Shown here: positions 1-8,786 of the stretch, in pieces | Numbering within the stretch: position 1 is the stretch's first letter | How the letters are laid out: the number at the start of each line of letters is the position of its first letter | Source: an uncultured Granulicella sp. | Lineage (GTDB): Bacteria; Acidobacteriota; Terriglobia; Terriglobales; Acidobacteriaceae | Direction: 5' to 3' | NCBI GenBank assembly: GCA_937871785.1 | Contig: CALMON010000130.1 | Span: 1 to 57,489, forward strand | Length of the DNA: 57,489 nucleotides | The notes under the pieces: model-generated | What the model saw: only the letters and a program-made list of their open reading frames with translations | What the model was told of the DNA's origin: nothing | Database searches by the model: none | Position numbers and translations under genes: made by a program

Positions 1-628
1 ACTCGATCCAGGCGGTCGAGAGCGGGTCTTTTTCATAGGTCAGGCTTTGCGGGGTGCAGCAGGGGGCTTCGGCCGGATGCACGTAAACGACAGCCTTGCG
101 GCGGTTGAGCTCTTGAAACACGGGCTCGAATTTCGGGTCACCCAGCCAGGCGGGGCCGTACTGCGTTGAAAGGCCGATGCCGTCGGCCTTCAGCACGTCG
201 AGCGCGTAGGCGAGCTCCGCCAGCGAGCCTTCGACGTCGTTCATAGGCAGCGAGGCGAACAGGCCGAAGCGGCCGGGATGGTCGTTGCAGAGCTTTGTAC
301 TGAACTCATTCGTCTCACGGGCCCCCTTGCGGGCGGCCTGCGGTTCTGACGCGAAAAGGGGGCCTGCGTAGGCGATGGCGGTGGTCACGCCGTTGCGGTC
401 AAGCTGGTCGAGAGACATCTCGATCGTCCAGGCGTTGCCGTCTTTATTTTTGCCCGAAGGCTCAAAGTGGTGATGAACGTCGATCAAACGTTTGGCCGCG
501 GGTGCGGCGGCGAAGCTGGTGCGGGCGAAGCCGGGAAGCGCCGCGGCCGCCGCCACAGCCGCCGCGCCGGTAAGGAAATGGCGGCGGCTGCTGTGGAGGG
601 CGGCTTCGGGTTGGGGACGTGAATGCAT
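1..628 (-). CDS. Tat-exported amidohydrolase (Amidohydro_2-like), 3' end beyond window
   Basis: The gene reads leftward and leaves the window, so about 209 N-terminal residues are visible. The start is the ATG at 626-628. The protein opens with a twin-arginine signal (SRRHFLTGAAAVAAAAALPG, residues about 13-32), so it should be exported folded. The mature part starts with a D-V-H-H-H-F motif typical of the first metal-binding strand of amidohydrolase-2 enzymes (the family of 6-methylsalicylate and aminocarboxymuconate-semialdehyde decarboxylases), and a later Y-V-H-P strand fits the next metal histidine. It lies 31 nt downstream of the TonB receptor gene on the same strand, so the two are probably cotranscribed. 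A periplasmic hydrolase or decarboxylase acting on the imported compound is a reasonable inference. The catalytic C-terminus is not visible. Confidence 0.85.
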   Translation of the reverse strand, partial: MHSRPQPEAALHSSRRHFLTGAAAVAAAAALPGFARTSFAAAPAAKRLIDVHHHFEPSGKNKDGNAWTIEMSLDQLDRNGVTTAIAYAGPLFASEPQAARKGARETNEFSTKLCNDHPGRFGLFASLPMNDVEGSLAELAYALDVLKADGIGLSTQYGPAWLGDPKFEPVFQELNRRKAVVYVHPAEAPCCTPQSLTYEKDPLSTAWIE

Positions 629-659
629 GGGGAGCCCTGATCGTTGGGAGGTTTTGCGG

Positions 660-3600
660 TTAGTAGTTCGCGCGTAGCGAGAACTGGAACGAACGGGGCA
701 GGTTGGCTTGCGAGGTGAAGACGCCGAACGAGGAGCTGTTGAACGTGAGCCCGGGATCGCCGAACTGCACGCGGTTGACGACGTTGAAGGCTTCGGCGCG
801 GAAGACGAGGTTTACGCCTTCGTGAATCGGCGTCGTCTTGCCAACGGAGAAATCCCAGTTGTCGACGCCCTGCGTGCGCAGCAGGCCGCTGGTGCGCGGC
901 TGGTTGCCTTCATACCCTGAAGCCAGGGTGGAACCGGCTGCGGGTACAGGAGCGGAAAAGCATGCCGAGTTGAAGATCGACGTGCCGGCCCGCGCCGCGG
1001 CCACGTAGCCGATCGGGTTGACCTGATTGCAGCCCGCGACGACGTTGGGACGCGGTGTGCCTCCGCCGTACGCTGCCGAAACAGGCGTAGGCGACGCCAC
1101 CAGAGCCAGCGGGAAGCCGCTCTGCAGGCTGTTGATGCCTGCCACGTTCCAACCGCCGACGACGGTGTTGACGAACGGGCTGGCATGGCTCAGGAAGCGC
1201 TTGCCCGTGCCTACCGGCAGATCGAGGATATAGCTGACGACGAGGCGGTGCGGCACATCGAAGCTGAGGTACGACTTTTCCGCGCGCAGGTTGTTGTAGT
1301 CCTGAATCGTTCCCTGCGTATGGCTTTCCACCTGCGGGTTGCTGGACTCCGAATCGCCGGTGAACTTCGACCAGCTATAGTTGCCGAGCAGCGTGCCTCC
1401 GCTCTTGAAGCGGCGGGTGACCGTCACCTGAGCCGAGTGGTAATACGAGTCGCCGATATACGGGGCTGTTGCGGTGACGTTCTGGAACAGCGGATACGGA
1501 CGCTGTGTCTGAGTCGTCGGGCCGATGGTTCCGGTGTCGGGTACCTGGTTGATGCCGAACGTGCCGGAGATTGGAAGATGATCGCCGCGAGCGCCCAGGT
1601 AGGCCAGTTGAAGAACTGTGCTGCTGCCGAACGCCTGCTGCACGTTGGCGTTCCATTGCTGCAAGTAGGGGAAGCTGCCGTTGGCGATACGCCCTTCGAT
1701 CGGCTGACCGTTGAAGATGTTCGGGTTGGCCGCATACTGGGCGCGGCTGACAGGTTGGATGATCGTCGACCGCGCCACGGAACCGGCGGCATTGCAGGGG
1801 CTGCCAGCGGTCGTGCCCGTGGTGATGAACCCTAACGGAGCGCACAGCAGGTAGCCTGGCGGAACGAACGTGGTTGGATCGTTGAGGGAAGAGTACACCG
1901 GGGACGCCGGAAAGGCGGTGTCCTGCGGAAGGAACGCCAGGCTGTAGCCCGCGCGGACAGTGGTGTTCGCGTAGGGGTTGAACGAAAAGCCGACGCGCGG
2001 GGAAAACAAGGTGTGATGCGCCTGCAGGTCGCCGCGGCCGGAGTAGCCGGACGAGTTGACCAGGACCAGAGGATTTGCCTGACCTTGAATCAGAACGGCA
2101 TTGTTGTCGTTTTTCACATAAAAGCTGCCCGGCAGCTCATAGCGAAGGCCCGCCGTGATGGTCAGTTTCGGAGAAACGACAAAGGTGTCATTGGCGAAAA
2201 CACCGGCGTAGTGTGTCAAGACGCTAGGGTGGGAGAGCGTCGTGAAGCCCGTGGGCGCGACCGCAAACTGGCCGGCCACAAAGTCCGCCACGGGTGTCGC
2301 TCCCGAAGCTGGAGCGACCACACCTGCCGTGCACACCTTGGCGGCAATGGGGTGGGCAGCGTCGTTGTATGTGGCCGAACCGCCACCGCTCGGGATGCAG
2401 GCCGTTTGGGTTCCCGCGAACACGTAAGCGCCAGCCGAGAACGGCTGATTGGAAAAGTACTCTTCACCCTGACGGAATTCGCCGCCGAAGCTAAGGGAGT
2501 GCTTGCCCAGCACCTTCGAGTACACGCCCGAGAAGGTAAACAGGTTCAGCGGTTGCTGACCGGTCTGGTCCAGTCCGTTGAGAGGATACGGTGCATTGTT
2601 GGTGATGTTGATGTCCGGAAAATAGCTGGGAAGCTGCGGAGCGATGCCTTTGTAGAAACCGGCGGTGTCGCCGTTGTCGAACGCCGCCTGGTTGACGTTG
2701 GTATTTGCCGGTTGCAGGTAGCTGAAAAAGCGCAGGTACGAAAGCCGGATGTCCAGAATCGACGTGGCGCTCAGGTTGGTCGTGTTGCCGAGAACGTATT
2801 GCGTGGTCGTTCCGCCGACACCGGTGAAGCCCTGCGGTCCCGCGGGGAAGTTCTGGTTGTAGAACTGTGTCGAGGGTTGGGTACGGTCGAACCGGGAAAC
2901 GCGGGCGAAGAACTGATTCTTCGCGTTGAGCGTGGCGTCGATACGCAATGTTCCCTGGTTGGTAAAGGCGAAAGCTTTCCCGTTGGCGATGTAATTGACG
3001 GCCGCGTTGCCGGTGCTGGCATTCGGTGTCGGGAAGTAGCGCAGGGTGTTGGCCAGGTACTGCGCGGTGGGGTCGGCCACGGCATCGCCCGGGTTCACGG
3101 GAGCTCCGATGCAGAACTTGTTAGCCACGCCACCGCAAGCTACCTGCCGGAAGTAGGCCGTGCCCGCGACAAAAGGGGTGTACGTTGTGGGGCTGCCGCT
3201 CGGTACCGGATTGATGATCTTGGCGTCCGCGGTAAAGTCGCCGGAAAGCTCCGCCGGTGTGGGCACGCGGCCCACGTTGACGACACCGTTGGCCAGACGA
3301 TAGCCCTCGTAGTCGGCGAAGAAGAAGATTTTGTCCTTCTTGATCGGTCCTCCCATCGTTGCGCCGAACTGGTTCTGATTGAACTTGGGCGTGGCGATGG
3401 GCGTGGCCAGATTTTTGTTGAAGAAATTGTTGGCGTTCAGGACCGTGTTGCGGAAGTACTCATACACCGTGCCGTGAATCTTGTTGCCGCCGGACTTGGT
3501 GCCGAACGAAACGACGCCGCCGCCGAAAGAACCGAACTTGGCGTTGACGACGCTGGATTCCACACGAAATTCCTGCACGGCATCCTGCGCGATGACGAAG

Positions 3601-4283
3601 GCGACGATGTTGCCTTCTTCCGCGTTGAAGGGCACGCCGTCGAGATACGTAGCTCCTTGCGCGGCGAGACCGCCGGCGATCGAGTAGTTGCCGAACGCGT
3701 TGGCATTGGTAAAGCCGCCACCCGCGGTGTTGTTGCTGGCACCGCCCTGGGTGCCGCCCTGCGCTACGACACCGGGGGTCAAAGCAATCAGGTTAAAGGT
3801 GTTCCGTCCGTTCAGCGGCGTGTCTTCTACCTGCCGGCCTTCGATCACCTGGCTCACCGTGGGAGACTGCGATTCCAGAACACTGGCGTCGGCGTTGACC
3901 GTGACGACTTCGCCTGTGTCGCCCACCTGGAGCGTGTAATCCAGCGCGACCTGGTCGTCCAAATGGAGGTCGATGCCCTGCTTCACCGTGCTCTTGAAGC
4001 CCGTCATCGTGACGCTCGCGTTGTAAATGCCGGGAAGCAGTTGGTTGAAGCGGTAAAGGCCCTCGGTGTTTGTGACGACCTTGGTAACCGCGCCGGTCGC
4101 CGTGTTGGTGAAGGTAACGGTGGCCGCGGGGATCTTCGCCCCCGTTGTGTCGGTAACCGTTCCCGTCACTGTGGCAGCGGTGCTTTGTGCCCGGAGAAGC
4201 GCGAAGGGAAGTGAAAGCAGCAGCAGCACGAACAGCATCCTGATCGGCAGACTGGTGGAAAAAAGGGGGGTGCGATTCGTCAT
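660..4283 (-). CDS. TonB-dependent receptor, Oar-like, with carboxypeptidase-regulatory N-terminal domain
   Basis: This 1207-residue protein has a Sec signal peptide ending near LLRAQS, then a carboxypeptidase-regulatory-like beta-sandwich (about residues 35-120; VTGTVTDTTGAKIP start), a plug domain (about 125-260, including P-L-N-G-R-N-T-F) and a long outer-membrane barrel ending in an aromatic residue (SLRANY). Such Oar/SusC-type receptors are greatly expanded in Acidobacteriota and import large or scarce nutrients with TonB energy. ATG codons lie at 4287-4289 and 4281-4283; the second is chosen because GGAG is 8 nt before it and only 2 nt before the first. It is transcribed divergently from the amidohydrolase at 4723, and a CTTGTCAAG palindrome lies 91 bp upstream. 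The context suggests that it is the uptake gate of the catabolic island. The ligand cannot be read from the sequence. Confidence 0.93.
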   Translation of the reverse strand: MTNRTPLFSTSLPIRMLFVLLLLSLPFALLRAQSTAATVTGTVTDTTGAKIPAATVTFTNTATGAVTKVVTNTEGLYRFNQLLPGIYNASVTMTGFKSTVKQGIDLHLDDQVALDYTLQVGDTGEVVTVNADASVLESQSPTVSQVIEGRQVEDTPLNGRNTFNLIALTPGVVAQGGTQGGASNNTAGGGFTNANAFGNYSIAGGLAAQGATYLDGVPFNAEEGNIVAFVIAQDAVQEFRVESSVVNAKFGSFGGGVVSFGTKSGGNKIHGTVYEYFRNTVLNANNFFNKNLATPIATPKFNQNQFGATMGGPIKKDKIFFFADYEGYRLANGVVNVGRVPTPAELSGDFTADAKIINPVPSGSPTTYTPFVAGTAYFRQVACGGVANKFCIGAPVNPGDAVADPTAQYLANTLRYFPTPNASTGNAAVNYIANGKAFAFTNQGTLRIDATLNAKNQFFARVSRFDRTQPSTQFYNQNFPAGPQGFTGVGGTTTQYVLGNTTNLSATSILDIRLSYLRFFSYLQPANTNVNQAAFDNGDTAGFYKGIAPQLPSYFPDINITNNAPYPLNGLDQTGQQPLNLFTFSGVYSKVLGKHSLSFGGEFRQGEEYFSNQPFSAGAYVFAGTQTACIPSGGGSATYNDAAHPIAAKVCTAGVVAPASGATPVADFVAGQFAVAPTGFTTLSHPSVLTHYAGVFANDTFVVSPKLTITAGLRYELPGSFYVKNDNNAVLIQGQANPLVLVNSSGYSGRGDLQAHHTLFSPRVGFSFNPYANTTVRAGYSLAFLPQDTAFPASPVYSSLNDPTTFVPPGYLLCAPLGFITTGTTAGSPCNAAGSVARSTIIQPVSRAQYAANPNIFNGQPIEGRIANGSFPYLQQWNANVQQAFGSSTVLQLAYLGARGDHLPISGTFGINQVPDTGTIGPTTQTQRPYPLFQNVTATAPYIGDSYYHSAQVTVTRRFKSGGTLLGNYSWSKFTGDSESSNPQVESHTQGTIQDYNNLRAEKSYLSFDVPHRLVVSYILDLPVGTGKRFLSHASPFVNTVVGGWNVAGINSLQSGFPLALVASPTPVSAAYGGGTPRPNVVAGCNQVNPIGYVAAARAGTSIFNSACFSAPVPAAGSTLASGYEGNQPRTSGLLRTQGVDNWDFSVGKTTPIHEGVNLVFRAEAFNVVNRVQFGDPGLTFNSSSFGVFTSQANLPRSFQFSLRANY

Positions 4284-4373
4284 TGGCATGGCTCCGGATT
4301 CTGAGCGACTCGTTCAGATGAAGAAACTGGGTGAACAGAGTAGCGGAACGAAGACTGCAATAGCAGACTAGGA

Positions 4374-4382
4374 CTTGTCAAG
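4374..4382. promoter_or_regulatory. Candidate TetR operator, copy 1 (CTTGTCAAG)
   Basis: A nine-base palindrome with a central A/T position, 91 bp upstream of the TonB receptor start. Identical copies lie at 4591, 8534 and 10434, all in control regions of the same island. Assignment to the TetR protein at 8787-9536 is inference. Confidence 0.5.
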
Positions 4383-4590
4383 AGGTTTCACGGCCGTGCC
4401 GCTTCGGAGAGAGAAAAGCCGGTCGTAGAGGCGATGTGATTTTCTATGCCGAACCCTCATGAAGAGCTTCAAGCTGCTTTTTTTCTCTGAATTCCGCAAA
4501 AACAGGAACGCGCAGTGGCAAACCACTCGCAGAAGGTGTTGCCCGGAGCACGGCAACGTCCCCCTCGAAAGACCGGCTCCGGACCGATTT

Positions 4591-4599
4591 CTTGACAAG
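4591..4599. promoter_or_regulatory. Candidate TetR operator, copy 2 (CTTGACAAG)
   Basis: Same palindrome in the other orientation, 123 bp before the amidohydrolase start at 4723. It contains TTGACA, but no -10 element is seen 16-18 bp downstream, which favours an operator over a -35 box. Confidence 0.5.
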
Positions 4600-4722
4600 T
4601 GCTTCGCCGAGAGCGCAAAGTGTTCTCGAAAAACATGTTCATTGTGACGGCGTTGTGAAAGCAAAGACACGACGCGCAAGAGCCATGTCGATCTCACTCG
4701 GAAGTGAGCCGGAAGAAAGCTT

Positions 4723-6336
4723 ATGGTGGCGAAACGAATGTTAGCAGGAAAACAAAGCGTTGAAGCGGCAGCGTGGAACGTAACGACTAGCCGGCGTTTG
4801 TTGGCGGGAGCCGCGATGTGCGTCGCCCTTGTAACGACTGCCTCCGCACAGCGCTCCACTGTTGAGAGCGGCACCGTGTTGAACGGCGTTTCCATTGTTG
4901 ACACACGCACCGGCAAGGTACAGCCGGGCATGAGCCTTGCCGTGGACGGCGGCAAGATCGTCAAGATCGGCAAAGCCGGCAGCCTCGTCGCTAAAGGCTC
5001 GGCCAAGGTCGTCGATGCGCGCGGCAAATTCGTGGTTCCGGGCTATTGGGAAATGCACGGCCATGCCATCGACAGCCCCGACCGCGTAGACAATCTGGCC
5101 CTGATGCTGGCCAGCGGCATCACCGGTTTGCGGCAGATGTCCGGTTCGGACGCCCTGCTTGCCGAGCGCAAGGCCGGCACGCTGATGCCGGCAAGCGACA
5201 CACCGGAGCTGCTGGCGATGCCCGGTTTGATTCTGCTGCGCAGCAACTCGGCCAACCCTCCCATGGGCATCGCCGAGGTCGACAAGCAGAAAACGGAAGG
5301 CGCGGACTTCATCAAGACCATCGACGTGAGCGTGCCGACGTTTTTCGCCGCGCAGGCCGAGGCCACCAAGGTCGGACTGCCGTATGACGGGCATCTATCG
5401 ACCGGTGTAGACGCGGCCAAGGCCTCCGAAGCGGGCATGCGCGGCATCGAGCATCTAGGCCCGCAAGAGACCATGCTGATCAGTTGCTCGACCGACGAGG
5501 CCGCGATGCGCGAGGCGATCGCGAAGCGGCTGGCGGCGATGGCCCCTGCGATTCCCCCGCCTGTGGGCGGCGTCTCGCTGTCGCTGTCGAAGGCGGCAAC
5601 GTCCAATCCGACGCTGAGCCGCGCGCTCGCCGACCCGACATCGTTTCCCAAGCTGCAGCACGTCATCGATACCTACAGCGAAGACAAGTGCCGTGCGTTG
5701 GCAAAGGTGTTTGTCGCGCACGGGACATGGCAGATTCCCACGCTGATCCGCATCCGCACCTCGCAGTTCGGCGATGATCCGGTGTACAGCGGCGATCCCA
5801 ACCTCCAGTACGTCGGGCAGGCAACGCGGCAGTTGTGGTCGGGCATAGCGGCGCAATTTACGGCAAAAATCACCCCTGAAAACAAGGCGACGCTGGCTCA
5901 GTTCTACGCGCTGCAGTTGAAGGTCGCGAAGCTGTTCGACGACTCCGGTGTCCGCATGCTGGCCGGTTCGGATTTCGGCGGCATGTGGCTGGTGGCGGGG
6001 TTCTCGCTGCACCAGGAGTTCGACCAGTTGGCGGCGGCCGGCTTCAAGCCTTTGCGCGTGTTGCAGATGACGACGCTCGATGCTGCCGACTTCCTCCATC
6101 GCACGCAAACCGACGGCACCGTGGAGATCGGCAAGAATGCGAACCTGGTCCTGCTCAGCGCTGACCCAACACAAAGCGTCGCGAATCTGCACACTGTTGT
6201 GGGCGTTATGCGCGGAGGGCAGTATTATTCCGCCGATCAACTGGCCGCGCTGAAGAAGCGTGTCGCCGATCACCTGAACACGGCGCAGGCGCGTGCATTG
6301 CCGGCGCAGACGGATGAGGATGACGGCGAGATGTAA
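4723..6336 (+). CDS. Exported metal-dependent amidohydrolase (imidazolonepropionase-like), paralogue 1
   Basis: The protein has 537 residues. A signal sequence follows an N-terminal extension (hydrophobic stretch about residues 27-42, cleavage near TTASAQ). Metal ligands of the amidohydrolase barrel are visible: H112-G-H114, K198 in FIKTID (the position of the carboxylated lysine in related prolidase/imidazolonepropionase-like enzymes), H224 in DGHLS, H244 in EHLG and D417 in AGSDFGG. A hydrolysed amide, ester or lactone substrate is expected; the family does not fix it. The start is supported by GGAAGA at 4711-4716. It is a close paralogue of the protein at 14131-15708; the shared segments differ mainly at scattered positions. 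A terminator follows at once, so this gene ends its own transcription unit. It probably works in the periplasm on material brought in by the divergent TonB receptor (inference). Confidence 0.9.
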   Translation: MVAKRMLAGKQSVEAAAWNVTTSRRLLAGAAMCVALVTTASAQRSTVESGTVLNGVSIVDTRTGKVQPGMSLAVDGGKIVKIGKAGSLVAKGSAKVVDARGKFVVPGYWEMHGHAIDSPDRVDNLALMLASGITGLRQMSGSDALLAERKAGTLMPASDTPELLAMPGLILLRSNSANPPMGIAEVDKQKTEGADFIKTIDVSVPTFFAAQAEATKVGLPYDGHLSTGVDAAKASEAGMRGIEHLGPQETMLISCSTDEAAMREAIAKRLAAMAPAIPPPVGGVSLSLSKAATSNPTLSRALADPTSFPKLQHVIDTYSEDKCRALAKVFVAHGTWQIPTLIRIRTSQFGDDPVYSGDPNLQYVGQATRQLWSGIAAQFTAKITPENKATLAQFYALQLKVAKLFDDSGVRMLAGSDFGGMWLVAGFSLHQEFDQLAAAGFKPLRVLQMTTLDAADFLHRTQTDGTVEIGKNANLVLLSADPTQSVANLHTVVGVMRGGQYYSADQLAALKKRVADHLNTAQARALPAQTDEDDGEM

Positions 6337-6354
6337 GGTTTCGATCCCATAGGA

Positions 6355-6388
6355 GGGTGCCTCTTCGCCGAGGCACCCTTTTCGTTGT
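6355..6388 (+). terminator. Rho-independent terminator after amidohydrolase
   Basis: A perfect 9-bp stem GGGTGCCTC / GAGGCACCC with a 6-nt loop (6364-6369) is followed by TTTTCGTTGT. It lies 18 bp after the stop codon at 6336 and separates this gene from the SnoaL-like gene. Confidence 0.9.
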
Positions 6389-6420
6389 CACTGCTGTACT
6401 CAAAGTAAAGGACACAAACG

Positions 6421-7020
6421 ATGACCATGATGGATGACGAGTTCGCGATTCGCAAGCTAATCGAAAGCTGGGTCCTGTTTCGCGATGCGGGCTTCTGGGA
6501 TCGCTTCCGAACGGTATGGCACCCCGACGGCGTCATGGTGGCGACGTGGTTTGAAGGCCCCGCGGAAGGTTTCATTCAGGCTAGCGAAGCGGGCTTCAAC
6601 AAGGGCGTGAACGTGCTCCACACCCTGGGCGGCAGCATTGTGGACGTTCGTGGTAACCGCGCCATAGCGCAGACGAAAATGGCGATCTCGCAACGCGCGC
6701 CGCTGAACGGTGTTCTTTGCGACTGTGTCTGCCAGGGCCGCTTCTACGACATGTATGAGAAGCGTGAAGGCCGGTGGGGTCTCGTCAAGCGGCAGCCCAT
6801 TTATGAGAAAGACCGCCTGGACCCGGTCGACCTTTCGCAAACCGTGGAGCTGGACCGCGAAAAACTCGCGGCGATGCCGGAAGGCTATCGGCATCTCGCG
6901 TATTTGCAACTGGCCGTCGGCATGAACGTCAACCTGCAACTGCCCGGACTTCGCGGAGCGGCGGTGACGGCGCTGTATGCGCAGGGCGACGCCTGGTTAG
7001 CAGGCGCGCAGACCGCATAG
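6421..7020 (+). CDS. SnoaL-like / NTF2-fold protein
   Basis: A 199-residue soluble protein. The N-terminal part (A-I-R-K-L-I-E-S-W, then a W-H-P-D-G-V segment around residues 38-43) is typical of SnoaL-like, NTF2-fold proteins, a family that includes scytalone dehydratase, steroid isomerase and aromatic-ring hydroxylase small subunits. A cone-shaped pocket for a hydrophobic, often aromatic or polyketide, ligand is known for the fold; the reaction here cannot be deduced. AAAGGA about 9 nt before the ATG supports the start. It converges with the MFS gene (12-bp gap). Its position within the catabolic island suggests a dehydration, isomerisation or hydration step, which is inference. Confidence 0.85.
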   Translation: MTMMDDEFAIRKLIESWVLFRDAGFWDRFRTVWHPDGVMVATWFEGPAEGFIQASEAGFNKGVNVLHTLGGSIVDVRGNRAIAQTKMAISQRAPLNGVLCDCVCQGRFYDMYEKREGRWGLVKRQPIYEKDRLDPVDLSQTVELDREKLAAMPEGYRHLAYLQLAVGMNVNLQLPGLRGAAVTALYAQGDAWLAGAQTA

Positions 7021-7032
7021 GCCTGCAGTGAT

Positions 7033-8274
7033 CTAAGCCGTTATCGGCGCCTCGATCGGTGCGTCGTACCCGGGCAGGGCGAAGGTCGCCAGCGCAGCCA
7101 GCGCGCTGAGCCCGACGAAGAGCAGCAAGCCGGGACGATAGCTGCCCAGGCGGTCGAAGCTCATGCCCATCAGCAGCGGACCGACGCCGACACCTAGCGA
7201 AAACGCTCCGAACGCAATGCCGTACAGCCGGCCGAAGGCGGCATTGCCGAAGTAGCGGCGCACCATGAAAGCAGTGAAGTCGACCTCCGCGCCCAGCACG
7301 GAGCCGACCAGCAGCGACGCCACGTACCCCGAAGCCTTGGAATGCGACGCGAGCAACACCACCAGCGCCGTCAGGATGATGCCGGCGACCCCGGCCAGCA
7401 GTCGCGCCGTATTGAAGCGGTCAAGTAGCCAGCCGATGCCGGCGCGCCCCAGAATGACCATGATGCCGGCCAGGCTGACGACATTGGCGGCCTGTGCCGG
7501 CGACATGCCGCGGTCGCCCATCAAGGGAACGAAGTGGGCCAGGGTGCCTCCGCTGGCCGCGCCAAGCAGGATAAAGATGGAGCACATCAGCAGAAACGCG
7601 CGCGTGGTTATAAGCGGTAGAACGGCGACTTTTACATGCGTCAGCGCCGCGGCAGGCAGCTTGGCATGGCGGGTCGCGAACAGGGCTGCCGGTATGGTCA
7701 GGATCAGCGTGGCCAACGCGATGGTGGCGTAGGCCAAACGCCAGCCATGCGTCAGCGTCAACCAGGTGGCAGCTTTGGGCAGCAGGGAAGCGCCCAGGCC
7801 GATGCCCATCAGCGCGAAGCCGAGCGCAAGGCCGAGATGGCGCTCGAAGCTGCGCACCAGAACGGCCGCGTACCCCACCGGAGCGGCCGCGCCGCCAAGG
7901 ATCGTGAACAGCGCAAACGTCAGGTACAGATGGCCGATGTGCGGCGTCAGGAACGCCAGCGACCCGTAGGCCACCGACATGCCGATGATCGAAGGCAGAA
8001 TGACTCGGCGCGGACCGAAGCGGTCGACCAGCGCACCCCAGAACGGGCAGGTGAGCGCGACCGCAAACTGCCCGATGGTGAGCGCGCCGGAAATTTGCGT
8101 GCGCGTCCAGTGAAACTGCGCGGCAAGCGGGCGAATGAAGACGCTGAAGGAGTACAGCAGCAGGGTTCCGACCGACAGCATCAGGCACAGGGCACAGGCA
8201 GCTACAGTCGACCAGTCGCGGTCAAGCACACGGGGATCTTCGATCTGGTTCGGCAGCGTTTGGATATTCGGCAT
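7033..8274 (-). CDS. Major facilitator superfamily transporter
   Basis: The 413-residue protein has about twelve hydrophobic segments and the MFS loop motif between helices 2 and 3 (G-A-L-V-D-R-F-G-P-R-R, about residues 78-88), repeated in weaker form in the second half (G-W-L-L-D-R-F, about 280). The gene layout resembles oxalate/formate-type or monocarboxylate MFS carriers. The ATG at 8272-8274 is preceded by AAGGAG (8279-8284) on the minus strand. In-frame sequence upstream of it lacks membrane character and is not used. It is divergent from the TetR gene, with a CTTGTCAAG palindrome between them; this arrangement is common for a regulator and the transporter it controls. It likely moves the island's substrate or a product across the inner membrane. 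Confidence 0.92.
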   Translation of the reverse strand: MPNIQTLPNQIEDPRVLDRDWSTVAACALCLMLSVGTLLLYSFSVFIRPLAAQFHWTRTQISGALTIGQFAVALTCPFWGALVDRFGPRRVILPSIIGMSVAYGSLAFLTPHIGHLYLTFALFTILGGAAAPVGYAAVLVRSFERHLGLALGFALMGIGLGASLLPKAATWLTLTHGWRLAYATIALATLILTIPAALFATRHAKLPAAALTHVKVAVLPLITTRAFLLMCSIFILLGAASGGTLAHFVPLMGDRGMSPAQAANVVSLAGIMVILGRAGIGWLLDRFNTARLLAGVAGIILTALVVLLASHSKASGYVASLLVGSVLGAEVDFTAFMVRRYFGNAAFGRLYGIAFGAFSLGVGVGPLLMGMSFDRLGSYRPGLLLFVGLSALAALATFALPGYDAPIEAPITA

Positions 8275-8786
8275 GGGTCTCCTTGCCCTGGCCAGGCGCC
8301 GTGTTCGGTTCCGGCGACTCGCGATTCTACGGCTCTTCGTGCAGCGTTTCGTTCGGAGTCCATGTTGCTTTGAACCACACAGGCAGGGTGCATGGCTTGC
8401 CGGCAGAAACTCTGCGTCTCTTACTGTATAACCGGACGATGCGGAAGCGGCATCCCCGCCTGCGGTATCGATCCCGATCGGGCAATTCGGATGAACTTGT
8501 TTACACATGAGAGACTGCCCGTCAAGCGTTTCGCTTGTCAAGCGGGGCCTGAGCTCTGCAGGAAGCTCAGCGTGTTTTGCGGTTGACCCCACAGGGATGG
8601 GGGCTCGGCGTCGATCGCGAAGGCAAATGCGAGCGACGCGTTTGGGCGAACAGATGTGCTGAACAGACGGGGTCGAAGACAGTACACTTGTCGATAACGA
8701 AACAGGGGACGGCAACGGACAGGAGACGGTGGCCCACGCTCCCCGCGAACTACCCACGATCAAGATCCGGGAGGAAGACGGAACCT
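8275..8786. promoter_or_regulatory. Divergent control region between MFS and TetR genes
   Basis: A 512-bp stretch with no gene I can support. Frames that run through it into the two genes have no family signature and start far from any good ribosome-binding site. It holds palindrome copy 3 (8533-8543) and an extra half-site GTCAAGCG at 8521-8528. A partial match ACTTGTC is at 8686-8692. Confidence 0.55.
8533..8543. promoter_or_regulatory. Candidate TetR operator, copy 3 (GCTTGTCAAGC)
   Basis: An 11-bp perfect palindrome around the shared core, located between the divergent MFS and TetR genes. It is placed where an autoregulatory operator would be expected. A direct half-site copy 17 bp to the left could extend the site. 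Confidence 0.55.

Larger units (their letters stand above)
4284..4722. promoter_or_regulatory. Divergent control region between TonB receptor and amidohydrolase
   Basis: A 439-bp stretch without a believable gene separates two divergent genes. It is more AT-rich than its surroundings and holds two copies of the palindrome CTTG(A/T)CAAG, at 4374-4382 and 4591-4599, one nearer each gene. A Shine-Dalgarno GGAAGA at 4711-4716 serves the right-hand gene. No convincing -10 lies at the expected distance from the TTGACA inside either palindrome, so I read them as operators rather than -35 boxes. Open frames across this region lack homology signals. Confidence 0.6.

Noticed and set aside
2013-4214. 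Long plus-strand frame of over 700 codons opposite the TonB receptor
   Set aside because: It lies wholly antisense to a well-supported receptor gene, has no family motif and is Arg/Val/Gly-rich, as expected for a shadow frame in GC-rich DNA.
7033-8763. MFS gene starting about 490 bp further upstream
   Set aside because: The extra N-terminus is Arg/Cys-rich with no membrane helix and overlaps the regulatory region; AAGGAG supports the ATG at 8274.
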